Below, one piece after another: positions 1 to 8,528 of a stretch of DNA of 64,000 bases. The position numbers were made by a program, and so were the translations under genes. The DNA is from Dokdonia pacifica (GTDB lineage: Bacteria > Bacteroidota > Bacteroidia > Flavobacteriales > Flavobacteriaceae), in NCBI RefSeq assembly GCF_900188275.1, contig NZ_FZNY01000001.1:372001-436000 (forward strand). The letters run 5' to 3'. The notes under the pieces were generated by a model. That model worked only from the letters and a program-made list of their open reading frames with translations. It did not search any database and was not told where the DNA came from. The stretch's first letter is position 1; each line of letters starts with the position of its first letter.

Positions 1-70
1 ATTCTCTCCTACGCGTGAAAAGGGCGTTCACCATTTCCATAGTTTATTAGCAAAGTATCTTAACTCCTAA
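1..70 (+). CDS. 3' end of an unidentified CDS (partial)
   Basis: An open frame enters from the left edge (codons start at base 2) and ends at TAA 68-70. The 22 visible residues end in HHFHSLLAKYLNS. No family can be named from so little. It reads in the same direction as the glycosidase gene that follows, 71 bases away with a palindrome between, so it could be an upstream neighbour in the same locus. The alternative is chance open frame; the absence of stops over 22 codons is weak evidence. Confidence 0.4.
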   Translation, partial: FSPTREKGVHHFHSLLAKYLNS

Positions 71-97
71 AAGCGTATTCTAGTACTTATGTTGCTG

Positions 98-121
98 TAT
101 ATGCTTTCGCGAAAGCATATA
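98..121. repeat. 24-bp perfect palindrome with GCTTTCGCGAAAGC core
   Basis: The bases 98-121 form a perfect palindrome with half-site TATATGCTTTCG. The core GCTTTCGCGAAAGC recurs in the window inside coding genes (13329-13342) and in degenerate form (10821-10834, around 31277). This core is a very frequent palindrome in Dokdonia-like flavobacteria. Here it lies between a stop codon (70) and the next start (142), so it may form a hairpin that ends or separates transcripts, but no T-tract follows. Confidence 0.6.
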
Positions 122-141
122 AGAGAATAGTTTAAAAATAA

Positions 142-1158
142 ATGATTATGAAGTATCCTAAACACCTCCAGCCTCCACATGATATTGATTTTGTACACGG
201 AATTAATATTGCTTGGTTGGACTTTGGAAAAGATGTTGGCATTCATCCAATCACACAAGAAGAATACCATCCTGATTGGGATACACTAGATGAGATCATG
301 GAACTTACTGTTGCCAATGGAGGGAATGTGATACGATGGTGGTATCATACCGACGGATCTACAAATCCAAGGCTTGATGACACTAAAAAAGCGCTACCAA
401 ATCCTGATTTTTTCCATCAAGATGTGATGCAACTACTAGCCATGGCAGCTTCTAAAGGCCTGAAAATCCAAATCTGCTTATGGTCTTTTGATATGCTCAA
501 AACAAAAGAAGGCGTAGATGCACAGGCTAATAAAAAACTATTAACTGAAGTTGCTCATTATACCGCTTATATTGAAAATGCACTACTCCCGCTTGTCAAC
601 TATATAGGAGCTCATCCTGGGCTTTTTGCTTGGGAAATTTTTAATGAACCCGAAGGTATGACTCATGAATATGCAAGCCATTGGGAAGGATTTGCAGAAC
701 GTGTTACCATGGAAGATATTCAACGTTTTATTAATAGAACTGCTGCTTATATACGTAATGCGCAGCCAGACGTTAAAATTACAAGTGGAGCATTGGGTTT
801 CTTATCTTCTATAGATGATCCAAAACACGGATATCAAAATCGATATTCGGATCAGGTATTGGAAGATATTGGTGGAGAAATTACAGGCTACTTAGACTTT
901 TATAATATTCATTATTATACATGGGCAAAAAAAGAAGGATCTCCTTTTCATACTCGTTATGACGCTAAAAAATTAGACAAAAGAGCCATTATTGCCGAAT
1001 ATTACCCCGATCCCATTTTTGAAATTCCTTCAGAAAATCTTGTCAATACATTAAAACATCATGGATGGCACGGCTCTATCGTTTGGTCATGGACCGATAA
1101 GTCATGGGAGCTTATAGAAAAAGTACTACAAGGAGGCTCGGATACAGATATTACATAG
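142..1158 (+). CDS. GH5-like glycoside hydrolase (cellulase/mannanase superfamily)
   Basis: A 338-residue TIM-barrel glycosidase of the GH5/clan A type. The acid/base glutamate is visible in WEIFNEPEG (E169) and the likely nucleophile in IIAEYYPD (E286); the barrel-typical pieces GGNVIRWW near residue 70 and IVWSWTDKSWE near the C-terminus also fit. There is no signal peptide, so a cytoplasmic role on imported oligosaccharides is likely; the actual substrate cannot be read from sequence. The start is ATG 142 or ATG 148, six bases apart. The gene belongs to the chromosomal flank left of the integrated element. Confidence 0.8.
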   Translation: MIMKYPKHLQPPHDIDFVHGINIAWLDFGKDVGIHPITQEEYHPDWDTLDEIMELTVANGGNVIRWWYHTDGSTNPRLDDTKKALPNPDFFHQDVMQLLAMAASKGLKIQICLWSFDMLKTKEGVDAQANKKLLTEVAHYTAYIENALLPLVNYIGAHPGLFAWEIFNEPEGMTHEYASHWEGFAERVTMEDIQRFINRTAAYIRNAQPDVKITSGALGFLSSIDDPKHGYQNRYSDQVLEDIGGEITGYLDFYNIHYYTWAKKEGSPFHTRYDAKKLDKRAIIAEYYPDPIFEIPSENLVNTLKHHGWHGSIVWSWTDKSWELIEKVLQGGSDTDIT

Positions 1159-1189
1159 CATTTATAGTAAAATAAATACTTTTAGAGTA

Positions 1190-1360
1190 CGCTTTCAAGG
1201 AACAAAGTGACGAAGAAGTTTATGCTGAGCTTGTCGAAGTGCGAAATCGAGCGAGCGAGATTCACGACCAAAGGGAGAGTGCAACGTTAAAGCGAGCGAG
1301 CGAGACCTGCCTGCCGGCAGGCAGGTTCACGACCAAAAGGGAGATCGTAGCGTTAAAACG
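1190..1360. repeat. Repeat-rich intergenic region with a duplicated unit and an inserted palindrome
   Basis: The 317-base gap 1159-1475 holds no gene. At 1225-1239 is CTGAGCTTGTCGAAG, a repeat scattered through many flavobacterial genomes. Two copies of a unit follow: CGAGCGAGCGAGA (1248-1260) plus TTCACGACCAAAGGGAGA plus a tail with CGTTAAA, and CGAGCGAGCGAGA (1293-1305) plus TTCACGACCAAAAGGGAGA (1326-1344) plus a tail with CGTTAAAA. In the second copy a perfect 20-bp palindrome, CCTGCCTGCC and its complement (1306-1325), interrupts the unit. Confidence 0.7.
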
Positions 1361-1433
1361 TATACAGTACAAATCCATAATTTTTCAAAAAATATAATTC
1401 AATAATGTAAGGAGTGAAAAGTGTTTCGACTTA

Positions 1434-1453
1434 TTTACCGAACGATCGGTAAA
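1434..1453. promoter_or_regulatory. TetR-type operator upstream of the alpha/beta hydrolase
   Basis: Inverted repeat TTTACCGA-ACGA-TCGGTAAA lies 22 bases before the start codon at 1476. The arrangement ACCGNNNNNNCGGT with AT flanks is typical of TetR/AcrR-family operators. No TetR gene lies next to it in this window, so the regulator would have to act from elsewhere. Confidence 0.55.
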
Positions 1454-1475
1454 ATATTAATTTAAAACAACATCA

Positions 1476-2453
1476 ATGAAACCAATTATTAAAATTTCGC
1501 TCATTACCTTTTTAGCTATTATCTCTTTCTTTACATTTTCTTCTTATACTGTAAAAGATACTAGCCATTCATTAACTGAAGATACAATCTCAAAGTATCC
1601 AACTATGTATCGCTCTTTAGAAGTAAATGGCGTAAACATAGCTTACAGAGAAGCTGGAAATCCGAAAGATCCAACGATTGTATTATTGCACGGCTTTCCT
1701 TCTTCATCACATCAATATCGTAAAGTTTTAGATCAACTTTCTGATGAATACCATTTGATTGCTCCTGATTACCCAGGGTTTGGGAATAGTGATTTTCCTT
1801 CTCAAGATGTATATACCTATACATTTGATAATCTGGCTACCTCTATAGATGGTTTATTAGAAAAGTTAGGTCTTAATTCCTATGCGCTGATGATACAAGA
1901 TTATGGAGCTCCTGTAGGATTTAGAATTGCAACAGCACATCCAGAAAGAGTAACCGCCATCATTAATCAAAATGGAAATGCATATAAAGAAGGATTAGGC
2001 GAAGCGTGGGGAGATGTGCGAAAATTTTGGGCAAATAGAAATGCTGAAACTGAAAAAGCATTACTTCCTGTATTTTCTTTGGAAGGACTTAAATGGCAGT
2101 ATACCCATGGTACGCGTAATCCAGAAACGGTCAATCCTGACACCTGGCATTTGGATTATTTACGTCTATCAAGACCCAATGCTCATGCTGTTAATTTTGA
2201 TTTATTTTATGATTATCAAAATAACATTAAGCAATATCCAAAGTGGCAACAATACTTAAGAGACAACCAACCTCCTATGTTAATTGTGTGGGGGAAAAAT
2301 GATTTGTTTTTTCCTGAAAGTGGTGCAGCTGCATATAAAAAAGATGTTAAAAACATAGATTATAATATCTATGATACGGGCCATTTTGCTCTAGAAGAAG
2401 AAGGGGGTGCTATTATTGCTAAGATTCGTTCTTTTATGAAGAGAGTGAAATAA
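1476..2453 (+). CDS. Alpha/beta hydrolase, epoxide hydrolase / haloalkane dehalogenase type
   Basis: 325 residues with a hydrophobic N-terminal export or anchor segment (about residues 5-25), then an alpha/beta-hydrolase fold. LLHGFPSSSHQYR is the oxyanion region. The nucleophile-elbow position carries Asp (IQDYGAP, D142) rather than Ser, as in epoxide hydrolases and haloalkane dehalogenases, and the catalytic His is in DTGHFALEEEG (H303). The substrate is unknown. The TetR-type operator just upstream suggests induction by a small hydrophobic compound (inference). The gene ends just before a terminator. Confidence 0.8.
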   Translation: MKPIIKISLITFLAIISFFTFSSYTVKDTSHSLTEDTISKYPTMYRSLEVNGVNIAYREAGNPKDPTIVLLHGFPSSSHQYRKVLDQLSDEYHLIAPDYPGFGNSDFPSQDVYTYTFDNLATSIDGLLEKLGLNSYALMIQDYGAPVGFRIATAHPERVTAIINQNGNAYKEGLGEAWGDVRKFWANRNAETEKALLPVFSLEGLKWQYTHGTRNPETVNPDTWHLDYLRLSRPNAHAVNFDLFYDYQNNIKQYPKWQQYLRDNQPPMLIVWGKNDLFFPESGAAAYKKDVKNIDYNIYDTGHFALEEEGGAIIAKIRSFMKRVK

Positions 2454-2468
2454 AAATAGGAGATAAAC

Positions 2469-2500
2469 AAAAAAGTGCATCATTTCTGATGTGCTTTTTT
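2469..2500. terminator. Bidirectional intrinsic terminator
   Basis: A14/T14 hairpin (AAAAAAGTGCATCA, loop TTTC, TGATGTGCTTTTTT; two G-T wobbles) between converging genes. It has T-tracts on both strands. A near-identical hairpin with the same TTTC loop is at 3462-3489. Confidence 0.8.
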
Positions 2501-2506
2501 GCATAT

Positions 2507-3133
2507 TTAATTCTGTACCGTAATAAAATTTCCTGATTCTGTATCATACTCCACAGCAATATTTGTAACCCCATTTCCAAATTTCAATTGAGTCATGGGT
2601 GAAGTCACAACAGTTACTATAGAATTTCCTGTCACTTCAGATTGTAACCATATATATAATGTTGTACTAGGTGTCATCAAAGCGGTACTTGCCAATAAAA
2701 CGGGGACTGCAGATACTGCGTTTCCTATAACGTCAGTTCCATTTACAATAGCATCTTGGAGGAGACCTATTGTCATGTAATCTTTATTACTATATTCATT
2801 CAGTAATGCAAATGCATTGGATGCACCGCCATTACTTGGTCCTGAAATAACACCCGATGGTTCTAATGTATATAATTGATCCATTGGCACTCCTGTAGGT
2901 GTATTTGATAATTGAACTATAGTGGTTCCATTCACAATTTCTGAATTAGAAGCATAAATTCCATATTCCTCTTCCCAAGTCACTTGATTATTCTGAAGAG
3001 GGTTGAAACTTTGCCAGGCAACGTTAGGCTCTTGACTATTTACCTGTTTTCCGATAGTTACTTGTGTATTTGTATTGTAAATATCGGTCAATTGTTGATC
3101 TGTAAAACTGATAGTAAGTACATAATTTGTCAT
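2507..3133 (-). CDS. Conserved hypothetical protein (Thr/Asn/Val-rich, beta-type)
   Basis: 208 residues from the second ATG (3133), which gives the compact start MTNYVLTISFTDQQL; an upstream in-frame ATG at 3166 would add 11 residues. It is rich in Thr, Asn, Val and Gly with short alternating segments, suggesting an all-beta protein. Notable pieces are NVAWQSFNP and VTWEEEYGIYAS. There is no signal peptide, cysteine or recognisable catalytic motif. I do not recognise a function. It converges on the hydrolase gene across a shared terminator. Confidence 0.65.
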   Translation of the reverse strand: MTNYVLTISFTDQQLTDIYNTNTQVTIGKQVNSQEPNVAWQSFNPLQNNQVTWEEEYGIYASNSEIVNGTTIVQLSNTPTGVPMDQLYTLEPSGVISGPSNGGASNAFALLNEYSNKDYMTIGLLQDAIVNGTDVIGNAVSAVPVLLASTALMTPSTTLYIWLQSEVTGNSIVTVVTSPMTQLKFGNGVTNIAVEYDTESGNFITVQN

Positions 3134-3289
3134 AATGCTTAGTTTAAGAATAAGGTGTAATATCAATGGATATTGAAGCTATTTAAACTTCAATATTCAA
3201 AACTAGTAAGAAACCTCAATCTAACTATGCGTATTTATACGTGATTAAACACCTGTTTTAAAGCACATTAAATATAAAAATATCTGTAA

Positions 3290-3445
3290 AAAATAAGTCC
3301 CAAAGTGCTTAATAAAACTCAAACACCACAATTTGGATTAGCGCGTAATTCTTTAGGAAACATATCAGAACCTCGTTGTCTAGTTCAAATTGATACAGAT
3401 ACTAGTCAAATCACACCTAGTATAGGGATTGTGGTAGACTTCTGA
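3290..3445 (+). pseudogene. 3' fragment of a gene without start codon
   Basis: An open frame from just after TAA 3287-3289 to TGA 3443-3445 encodes about 50 residues including TPQFGLARNSLGNISEPRC and ending GIVVDF. It has no ATG; GTG 3305 could only start a shortened product. The protein-like composition and the terminator right behind the stop codon suggest the remaining C-terminus of a once longer gene, possibly damaged when the neighbouring element integrated. No family is recognised. Confidence 0.35.
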
Positions 3446-3461
3446 TAAATGATCTAAACAA

Positions 3462-3489
3462 AAAAGCTCATCATTTCTGATGAGCTTTT
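3462..3489. terminator. Intrinsic terminator next to the att site
   Basis: Perfect 12-bp stem AAAAGCTCATCA / TGATGAGCTTTT with loop TTTC. It would stop plus-strand transcripts of the fragment before it and minus-strand transcripts of the tRNA that originally stood at this site. Confidence 0.8.
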
Positions 3490-3495
3490 CCTTTG

Positions 3496-3552
3496 TACGG
3501 GCGGAGAGACTCGAACTCTCACACCTTGCGGCACTAGATCCTAAGTCTAGCG
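3496..3552 (-). tRNA. Truncated tRNA-Leu(TAG): 3' part only, attachment site of the element
   Basis: Read on the minus strand, the bases form the anticodon arm CTAGA-CTTAGGA-TCTAG (anticodon TAG, leucine), the variable arm TGCCGCAAGGTGT, the T arm GAGAG-TTCGAGT-CTCTC and the 3' acceptor strand CGCCCGT. The D arm and 5' acceptor strand are missing: beyond 3552 the sequence is unrelated. This is what remains when an element integrates in the anticodon region and brings its own tRNA 3' end for the other junction. The intact tRNA-Leu should be at the far end of the element, outside the window. Confidence 0.75.
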
Positions 3553-3650
3553 TATATTGCATCAAAGAAACGCAAAAATACTCATTTTCAATGATTTATA
3601 TGTTTTTACATTTTCTTTAAAGTCATTTAATATCAGTTGATTTCAACATT

Positions 3651-3756
3651 TGTTGTACCTATGTTGTACCTAAAAAGCCCAATAAATTCGTATCTTTATC
3701 GAAAGTGTACAGCAAAAATTGAGCAAAAAACGCAATGTTGTACCTATGTTGTACCT
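3651..3756. repeat. Two copies of a 21-bp direct repeat between att site and integrase
   Basis: Identical 21-mers at 3651-3671 and 3736-3756, 85 bases apart, each consisting of two 10/11-bp units (TGTTGTACCTA then TGTTGTACCT). They lie between the truncated tRNA and the integrase gene, where arm-type binding sites of integrases or excisionase sites normally lie. The last repeat ends 32 bases before the integrase start, so the repeats may also control integrase expression. The rest of the gap 3553-3788 holds nothing else recognisable. Confidence 0.65.
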
Positions 3757-3788
3757 GATTTGACTTTCGTACTAAAAACAGGTCAATT

Positions 3789-5003
3789 ATGTCATCAAAT
3801 GCAAAAATAGTTCTTCGTAAAAAACCGAACAGTAAAGGTCAATATCCATTAGCTATTCGAATTACAAAAAACCGTCGTTCCACTTATCAATATATTGGCC
3901 ATTATATTGATATTGAGGAATGGGACGAGAAAAATCTTCGAGTAAAAAAATCAAATCCAAATGCCGATAGCCTAAACAAGTTATTATCACAACAACTTTC
4001 TAATGCCAATAAGGCGCTTATTGATTTACAGTCCGAGTATAAAGATGCCTCAGCAAACCAGATTAAAAAAGAAATTTATGCCTCAGGGAATTCCTCAACT
4101 TTCTTTGAACTGGCACAAGAGCATCTGGACGAACTGGAAGTTGCTGAAAAGTTAAACCGTCTATCCACGGACAGCGCATTGATTAGTTATATCGTAAAAT
4201 ATCACAAATCAAAGCAGTTATCGTTTCAAGAAATTGATGAGCGATTTCTTAAGAAATTGATGATATACCTCAAAGTTAAGCACGACCTTGCTGAAACTTC
4301 AATAATGAATATTCTTGTCCTAATCCGCTTATTGTTCAACAGAGCTATAAAGCTAAAAATAGTCAGCAGGGAATTGTATCCTTTTGGTGCTGACCAAATT
4401 AAAATCAAGTTTCCTGAGACTACAAAAATAGGGTTGAACATTATTGAAGTAAGAGCTATTGAAGCCTTAGATAATCTAACCCGTAATGAAATTCACACAA
4501 GAAATGTTTGGCTATTCAGCTTCAATTTTGCAGGAATGCGGGTTACAGATGTACTCTGGACAAAGTGGTCAGATATATACGACAATAGGCTTCATTACAG
4601 AATGAATAAAAACTCAAAACTACTGTCCTTAAAAATTCCAGATAAGGTTCTAAGAATTTTGGATTTCTACAGAGATGATAAAAGATACGCTACCGATTTT
4701 GTTTTTCCTGAATTGAAAAAGGCCAATCTTGAGGATGCCAAAGACATCTATAATAAAAGAAAAACGGCAACTAAGAAATTCAACGACAACTTAAAATCCA
4801 TTGCCAAAAAAGCTAAAATAGACAAGAAGATAACAATGCATATCGCAAGACATACTTTTGGCAATATTGCCGGTGATTCCATTCATCCTTTAATGTTACA
4901 AAAACTCTACAGGCATAGTGACTTAAAAACAACACTAAATTATCAGGCAAATTTTATCCATAGAGAAGCGGATGATGCTTTAGATAGCGTTGTTAACTTT
5001 TGA
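3789..5003 (+). CDS. Tyrosine recombinase (integrase) of the element
   Basis: 404 residues, the usual length for Bacteroidetes element integrases. An N-terminal arm-type DNA-binding domain (about 1-60) is followed by a SAM-like core-binding domain (about 100-200) and the catalytic domain (about 215-400). Catalytic residues are visible: R251 in FAGMRVTDV, H351-x-x-R354 in HIARHTFG, H376 in LYRHSDLKTT and the nucleophile Y385 in LNYQ. It catalyses integration at and excision from tRNA-Leu, using the att site 240 bases upstream. It stands alone in its direction and is followed by convergent genes. Confidence 0.95.
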   Translation: MSSNAKIVLRKKPNSKGQYPLAIRITKNRRSTYQYIGHYIDIEEWDEKNLRVKKSNPNADSLNKLLSQQLSNANKALIDLQSEYKDASANQIKKEIYASGNSSTFFELAQEHLDELEVAEKLNRLSTDSALISYIVKYHKSKQLSFQEIDERFLKKLMIYLKVKHDLAETSIMNILVLIRLLFNRAIKLKIVSRELYPFGADQIKIKFPETTKIGLNIIEVRAIEALDNLTRNEIHTRNVWLFSFNFAGMRVTDVLWTKWSDIYDNRLHYRMNKNSKLLSLKIPDKVLRILDFYRDDKRYATDFVFPELKKANLEDAKDIYNKRKTATKKFNDNLKSIAKKAKIDKKITMHIARHTFGNIAGDSIHPLMLQKLYRHSDLKTTLNYQANFIHREADDALDSVVNF

Positions 5004-5043
5004 CCTATTCTTCTAAGGTGAACTACTCCCTTTTAAGTGTAAA

Positions 5044-5829
5044 CTACTCTTGAGATAGGCGTACTAATTTTTGATTAAAACATTTAACCAACATCTTGTA
5101 TAATTCAGGATGTTTCTTTTTAAGCAAACTTGGACGTTCAAAAAAATACTCTGAAGCAACGGCAAAGAATTCAGCTTGATTAGTGCCACCATATTTTCGG
5201 ATATCAGAGTGGTTATCATTTATCGCTTCGATTTCTTTATGGATTAAATTTAACCAAGGTATTGCGTATTGATGTTCCAATAGCCGTTCTGGCACACCGT
5301 CTGTTCTATCATCCATCTTATCAATAAGATGCACAAATTCGTGTATGCCAGTATTCCTTTTATCGGTGGTGTTTTTAAAGCCGTGGTACAATGCTTTTTT
5401 GGAAAGTATCATCTGTTTCTCGAACCTTCCATTTCCAACTATTCCACCAATATTCCGTGAGTTATCCTTACTTCCAAATTGCATATCCTCATTAAAATTA
5501 TCTGGATACAATAGGATGCCACTTAAATTTGTGTAGTGCCATTCTTTGAAGCCAAAAACAGGGATTACTGCGCTTGCCGCAATTAAAATCTTGTCCAATT
5601 CTTCCAATTCAAACTGTACAGCATCAATATAGACCTCACTTAAAAATTGCATCATTTTTTGCTGAAAAAGAAGCTGCCTATCTTTTGAAAGGTTTCTATA
5701 AAACAGCACATTATCCATCAATAATTTATGCCAATGCTCTGGAAATGGCTTTACGCTTTGGCGTTTGGCTTTTCTATAAAAATGAACAGCAAAGAGAATA
5801 ATCACAACCGAAATTAAAATATAAGCCAT
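5044..5829 (-). CDS. MtfA-like zinc peptidase (M90 family)
   Basis: 261 residues with one N-terminal membrane segment (about residues 2-16), then a DgsA-anti-repressor MtfA-type domain. The zinc motif is HEFVH (H163, E164, H167) in GIHEFVHLIDKMD, and FFAVASEYFFERP supplies the downstream glutamate region. In enterobacteria MtfA is a peptidase that also binds the glucose regulator Mlc; there is no evidence of such a partner here. It is the last gene of a minus-strand group that includes the copper ATPase. Confidence 0.85.
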   Translation of the reverse strand: MAYILISVVIILFAVHFYRKAKRQSVKPFPEHWHKLLMDNVLFYRNLSKDRQLLFQQKMMQFLSEVYIDAVQFELEELDKILIAASAVIPVFGFKEWHYTNLSGILLYPDNFNEDMQFGSKDNSRNIGGIVGNGRFEKQMILSKKALYHGFKNTTDKRNTGIHEFVHLIDKMDDRTDGVPERLLEHQYAIPWLNLIHKEIEAINDNHSDIRKYGGTNQAEFFAVASEYFFERPSLLKKKHPELYKMLVKCFNQKLVRLSQE

Positions 5830-5842
5830 ACTAAAAAACGTA

Positions 5843-6055
5843 TTAATCTACAGGTTCGGCCTTAAATCCCACTTTTTGCAAAGTTGATTTTACGTCTTCT
5901 TTGGTTGCTCCATCGCTTTCAATGGTTAGGATTTTCTCAGGATTGGCAGTATCCACTTCCCAGTTTTCTACACCTTCTTGTTTATTTAAGAAAGGGGTTA
6001 CTTTTGATACACACCCACCGCAATTGATGTTTGTTTTAAATTTTAAAGTTTTCAT
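5843..6055 (-). CDS. Small HMA-domain copper chaperone
   Basis: 70 residues forming a single ferredoxin-like heavy-metal-associated domain. The metal site is NCGGC (C12, C15), a variant of the CxxC motif of CopZ/Atx1 proteins. It has no export signal, so it should act in the cytoplasm, handing Cu(I) to the ATPase encoded 20 bases upstream in the same orientation. A separate single-domain chaperone of the same kind is at 41376-41594. Confidence 0.85.
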   Translation of the reverse strand: MKTLKFKTNINCGGCVSKVTPFLNKQEGVENWEVDTANPEKILTIESDGATKEDVKSTLQKVGFKAEPVD

Positions 6056-6075
6056 AGTATTGAATTTATTTATTA

Positions 6076-8334
6076 TTAAAGGTTTACTCGTTTCAATCTT
6101 AAGCTATTTGCAACTACGGATACACTACTGAATGCCATTGCTGCACCTGCAATCATTGGGTCTAACAAAAATCCATTTACGGGGTACAAAACTCCAGCTG
6201 CAATTGGAATTCCGATGATGTTATAAATGAATGCCCAGAACAAGTTCTGACGTATGCCCAGCACGGTCCTCTTTGATAGTTCCAATGCTTTGGGGATGGA
6301 TTGTAAATCTGACGTTATCAAGGTCATTTTTGCGACGTCCATTGCTATATCCGAACCCTTACCCATTGCAATACTCACATTAGCTTGCGCCAAAGCGTGT
6401 GAATCGTTGATACCATCGCCTACCATTGCGACAATTTTTCCCTCCACCTGTAATTCTTCAACAAAAGCCGCTTTGTCGGAAGGCATTACTTCGCCTTGGT
6501 AATTTGTTATTCCTACTTGTTTTGCAACAGCTGATGCGGTTTTATTGTTATCTCCCGTGAGCATATAGACCTCGATGCCCCTTTCTTGAAGCATAACTAT
6601 AGCTTTTTTTGAAGTTTCTTTAATCTTGTCTGCAATGGCCAGTATCGCGAGCACTTGATTTTGGTTACCAAAGAATATGACTGTTTTTGCTTTTTCTTCG
6701 AGACTTTCTGCTGTTTGCATTAAAGTAGCGTCGATTTGAATATTCTTTTCGACCATTAGTTTATGGTTGCCCACATAATATTTTGAACCATTCTCTATTT
6801 GCGCCTTTACACCTTTTCCTGTAATGCTTTCGAAAGAAGAGATTTCTGCTTGTTCAATATTTTCTTCTTTCAAATGATTAACGACTGCTTCTGCCAAAGG
6901 ATGCTCTGATTGCCCTTCGATAGCCAAGAGAATTTCCTTGTATTCATTTTGATTTTCAAGCTTATCGTTCCAGAGTATATCGGTTACCAATGGTTTTCCT
7001 TCTGTAATTGTACCCGTTTTATCAAGGATTACTGCATTTACTTTATGGCCGAGTTCTAAACTTTCGGCATCCTTTATAAGGATATTATTTTCAGCTCCCT
7101 TGCCGATACCCACCATTATGGCAGTAGGCGTTGCCAAGCCCAATGCACAGGGACAAGCGATAACCAAAACGGCTACAGAGGTCAATAAGGCTTGCGAGAA
7201 GCCATTCTCGCCACCTACTGACATCCAGACGATAAAAGTTACAATGGAAATACTCAATACCACAGGAACAAAAATACCGGCAATCTTATCGACCAGTTTT
7301 TGAACGGGTGCCTTACTCCCTTGCGCTTGCTGAACCATTTTAATGATTTGGGAAAGCAGGGTTTCTCCACCTACTTTTTTAGCGGTAAACTGAAAGCTTC
7401 CTTTTTGATTAACGGTACCGGCAAAGACCTTTTCTCCTTGGGATTTCTGAACCGGAACAGGTTCTCCCGTAATCATACTTTCATCTACAAACGAGCTTCC
7501 TTTGGAAACTTCGCCATCCACAGGAATCTTTTCTCCGGGACGTACCAAAATGGTCTGACCTGCCTGTACGGATGAAATAGGGATTTCCTTTTCTTTCCCA
7601 TTCTCAATAATTTTAAGGGATTTAGGTTGAAGACCCATTAGTTTTTTGATGGCTGAAGATGTATTTGATTTTGCCTTTTCTTCCAATAGTTTTCCCAAGG
7701 AAATAAAGGTGATAATTACGGTAGCCGCTTCATAATATACGTGAGGTTCGATGCCGCGACTTAACCAAAATTCAGGAAAGAAAGTATTGAACATACTAAA
7801 GAGGAAAGCGATTCCGGTACTCAAAGCGACCAAGGTGTCCATATTTGCTTTACCGTGTTTGGCCTGCTTGAAGGCATTGATAAAAAAGCTACGCCCGAAC
7901 CAAAAAAGAATTGGAAAGGCTAATACCAAAGAAATCCACTTTCCAGGTTCCCATTGCATATAAAACATTCCCAACACGAAAATGGGTAGCGTAAGTATAG
8001 CCGACCAGATAGTGCGGTTTTTTATGTCCTGATAATGCTTCTGCTGAAGTGCTTGTTGTACTTCCGAAGGATCTTCGGCATCCATTATAATATCATATCC
8101 TACCTCGCGAAGCGCGTTTTGAAGTTGATTAGGGTTTAACCCGTTATCGTACTCTACCAAAACAGAGCTATTCGCGAAATTGACGCTTGCATCAAACACA
8201 CCTTCTGTGTGTTTTAATACAGATTCGACACTTGCTGCACAAGATGCACAAGTCATTCCCGTAACAGGAAATGATTCTTTCAAACCCTTTTTATGATTCT
8301 TATTTTCGGTTTCAAATATGTTGATTGTCTCCAT
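6076..8334 (-). CDS. copA: Copper-exporting P1B-type ATPase
   Basis: 752 residues, full length. One N-terminal HMA domain ([10 protein letters not shown], about residues 24-90), membrane helices, actuator domain with TGE (ITGEPVPV), the CPC ion motif in membrane helix 6 (C394-P-C396), phosphorylation Asp438 in [11 protein letters not shown], the HP motif SEHPLAEA, and the hinge [10 protein letters not shown]. The latter has SH where many ATPases have AP; this is usual in Bacteroidetes copies. CPC plus HMA indicates Cu(I)/Ag(I) export from the cytoplasm. The HMA chaperone gene follows directly. An inverted repeat just upstream (8347-8363) may be its operator. Confidence 0.95.
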   Translation of the reverse strand: METINIFETENKNHKKGLKESFPVTGMTCASCAASVESVLKHTEGVFDASVNFANSSVLVEYDNGLNPNQLQNALREVGYDIIMDAEDPSEVQQALQQKHYQDIKNRTIWSAILTLPIFVLGMFYMQWEPGKWISLVLAFPILFWFGRSFFINAFKQAKHGKANMDTLVALSTGIAFLFSMFNTFFPEFWLSRGIEPHVYYEAATVIITFISLGKLLEEKAKSNTSSAIKKLMGLQPKSLKIIENGKEKEIPISSVQAGQTILVRPGEKIPVDGEVSKGSSFVDESMITGEPVPVQKSQGEKVFAGTVNQKGSFQFTAKKVGGETLLSQIIKMVQQAQGSKAPVQKLVDKIAGIFVPVVLSISIVTFIVWMSVGGENGFSQALLTSVAVLVIACPCALGLATPTAIMVGIGKGAENNILIKDAESLELGHKVNAVILDKTGTITEGKPLVTDILWNDKLENQNEYKEILLAIEGQSEHPLAEAVVNHLKEENIEQAEISSFESITGKGVKAQIENGSKYYVGNHKLMVEKNIQIDATLMQTAESLEEKAKTVIFFGNQNQVLAILAIADKIKETSKKAIVMLQERGIEVYMLTGDNNKTASAVAKQVGITNYQGEVMPSDKAAFVEELQVEGKIVAMVGDGINDSHALAQANVSIAMGKGSDIAMDVAKMTLITSDLQSIPKALELSKRTVLGIRQNLFWAFIYNIIGIPIAAGVLYPVNGFLLDPMIAGAAMAFSSVSVVANSLRLKRVNL

Positions 8335-8346
8335 AAATCCATTCTT

Positions 8347-8363
8347 ATTTGTACATTACAAAT
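8347..8363. promoter_or_regulatory. Inverted repeat upstream of copA
   Basis: ATTTGTA-CAT-TACAAAT, a perfect 7-bp inverted repeat with 3-base spacer, centred about 20 bases before the copA start codon. Its position suits an operator or RNA-level control site. The half-site order (TGTA..TACA) is opposite to the CopY/BlaI box, so the binding protein cannot be named. Confidence 0.4.
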
Positions 8364-8528
8364 TTCAGGATTAATAGACTTTAATGTGTTACGTTATATG
8401 CTGAATGATTTGTAGAATTTGCTGAATTCGTTGCATTTTAAAATATAGTTATTATTTAGTCAATACCTTAAAAAATGATAAGTTTAGTTTCAGTACTAAT
8501 AGATGCTTTAGTTACTCATTATGAGACT

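Noticed and set aside
3651-3756. Possible CRISPR array
   Set aside because: Only two 21-bp copies, internally repetitive, no regular spacers and no cas genes.
6076-8334. Defective hinge ([10 protein letters not shown] instead of GDGINDAPAL) in CopA
   Set aside because: The variant is usual in Bacteroidetes copper ATPases and all catalytic residues are present.
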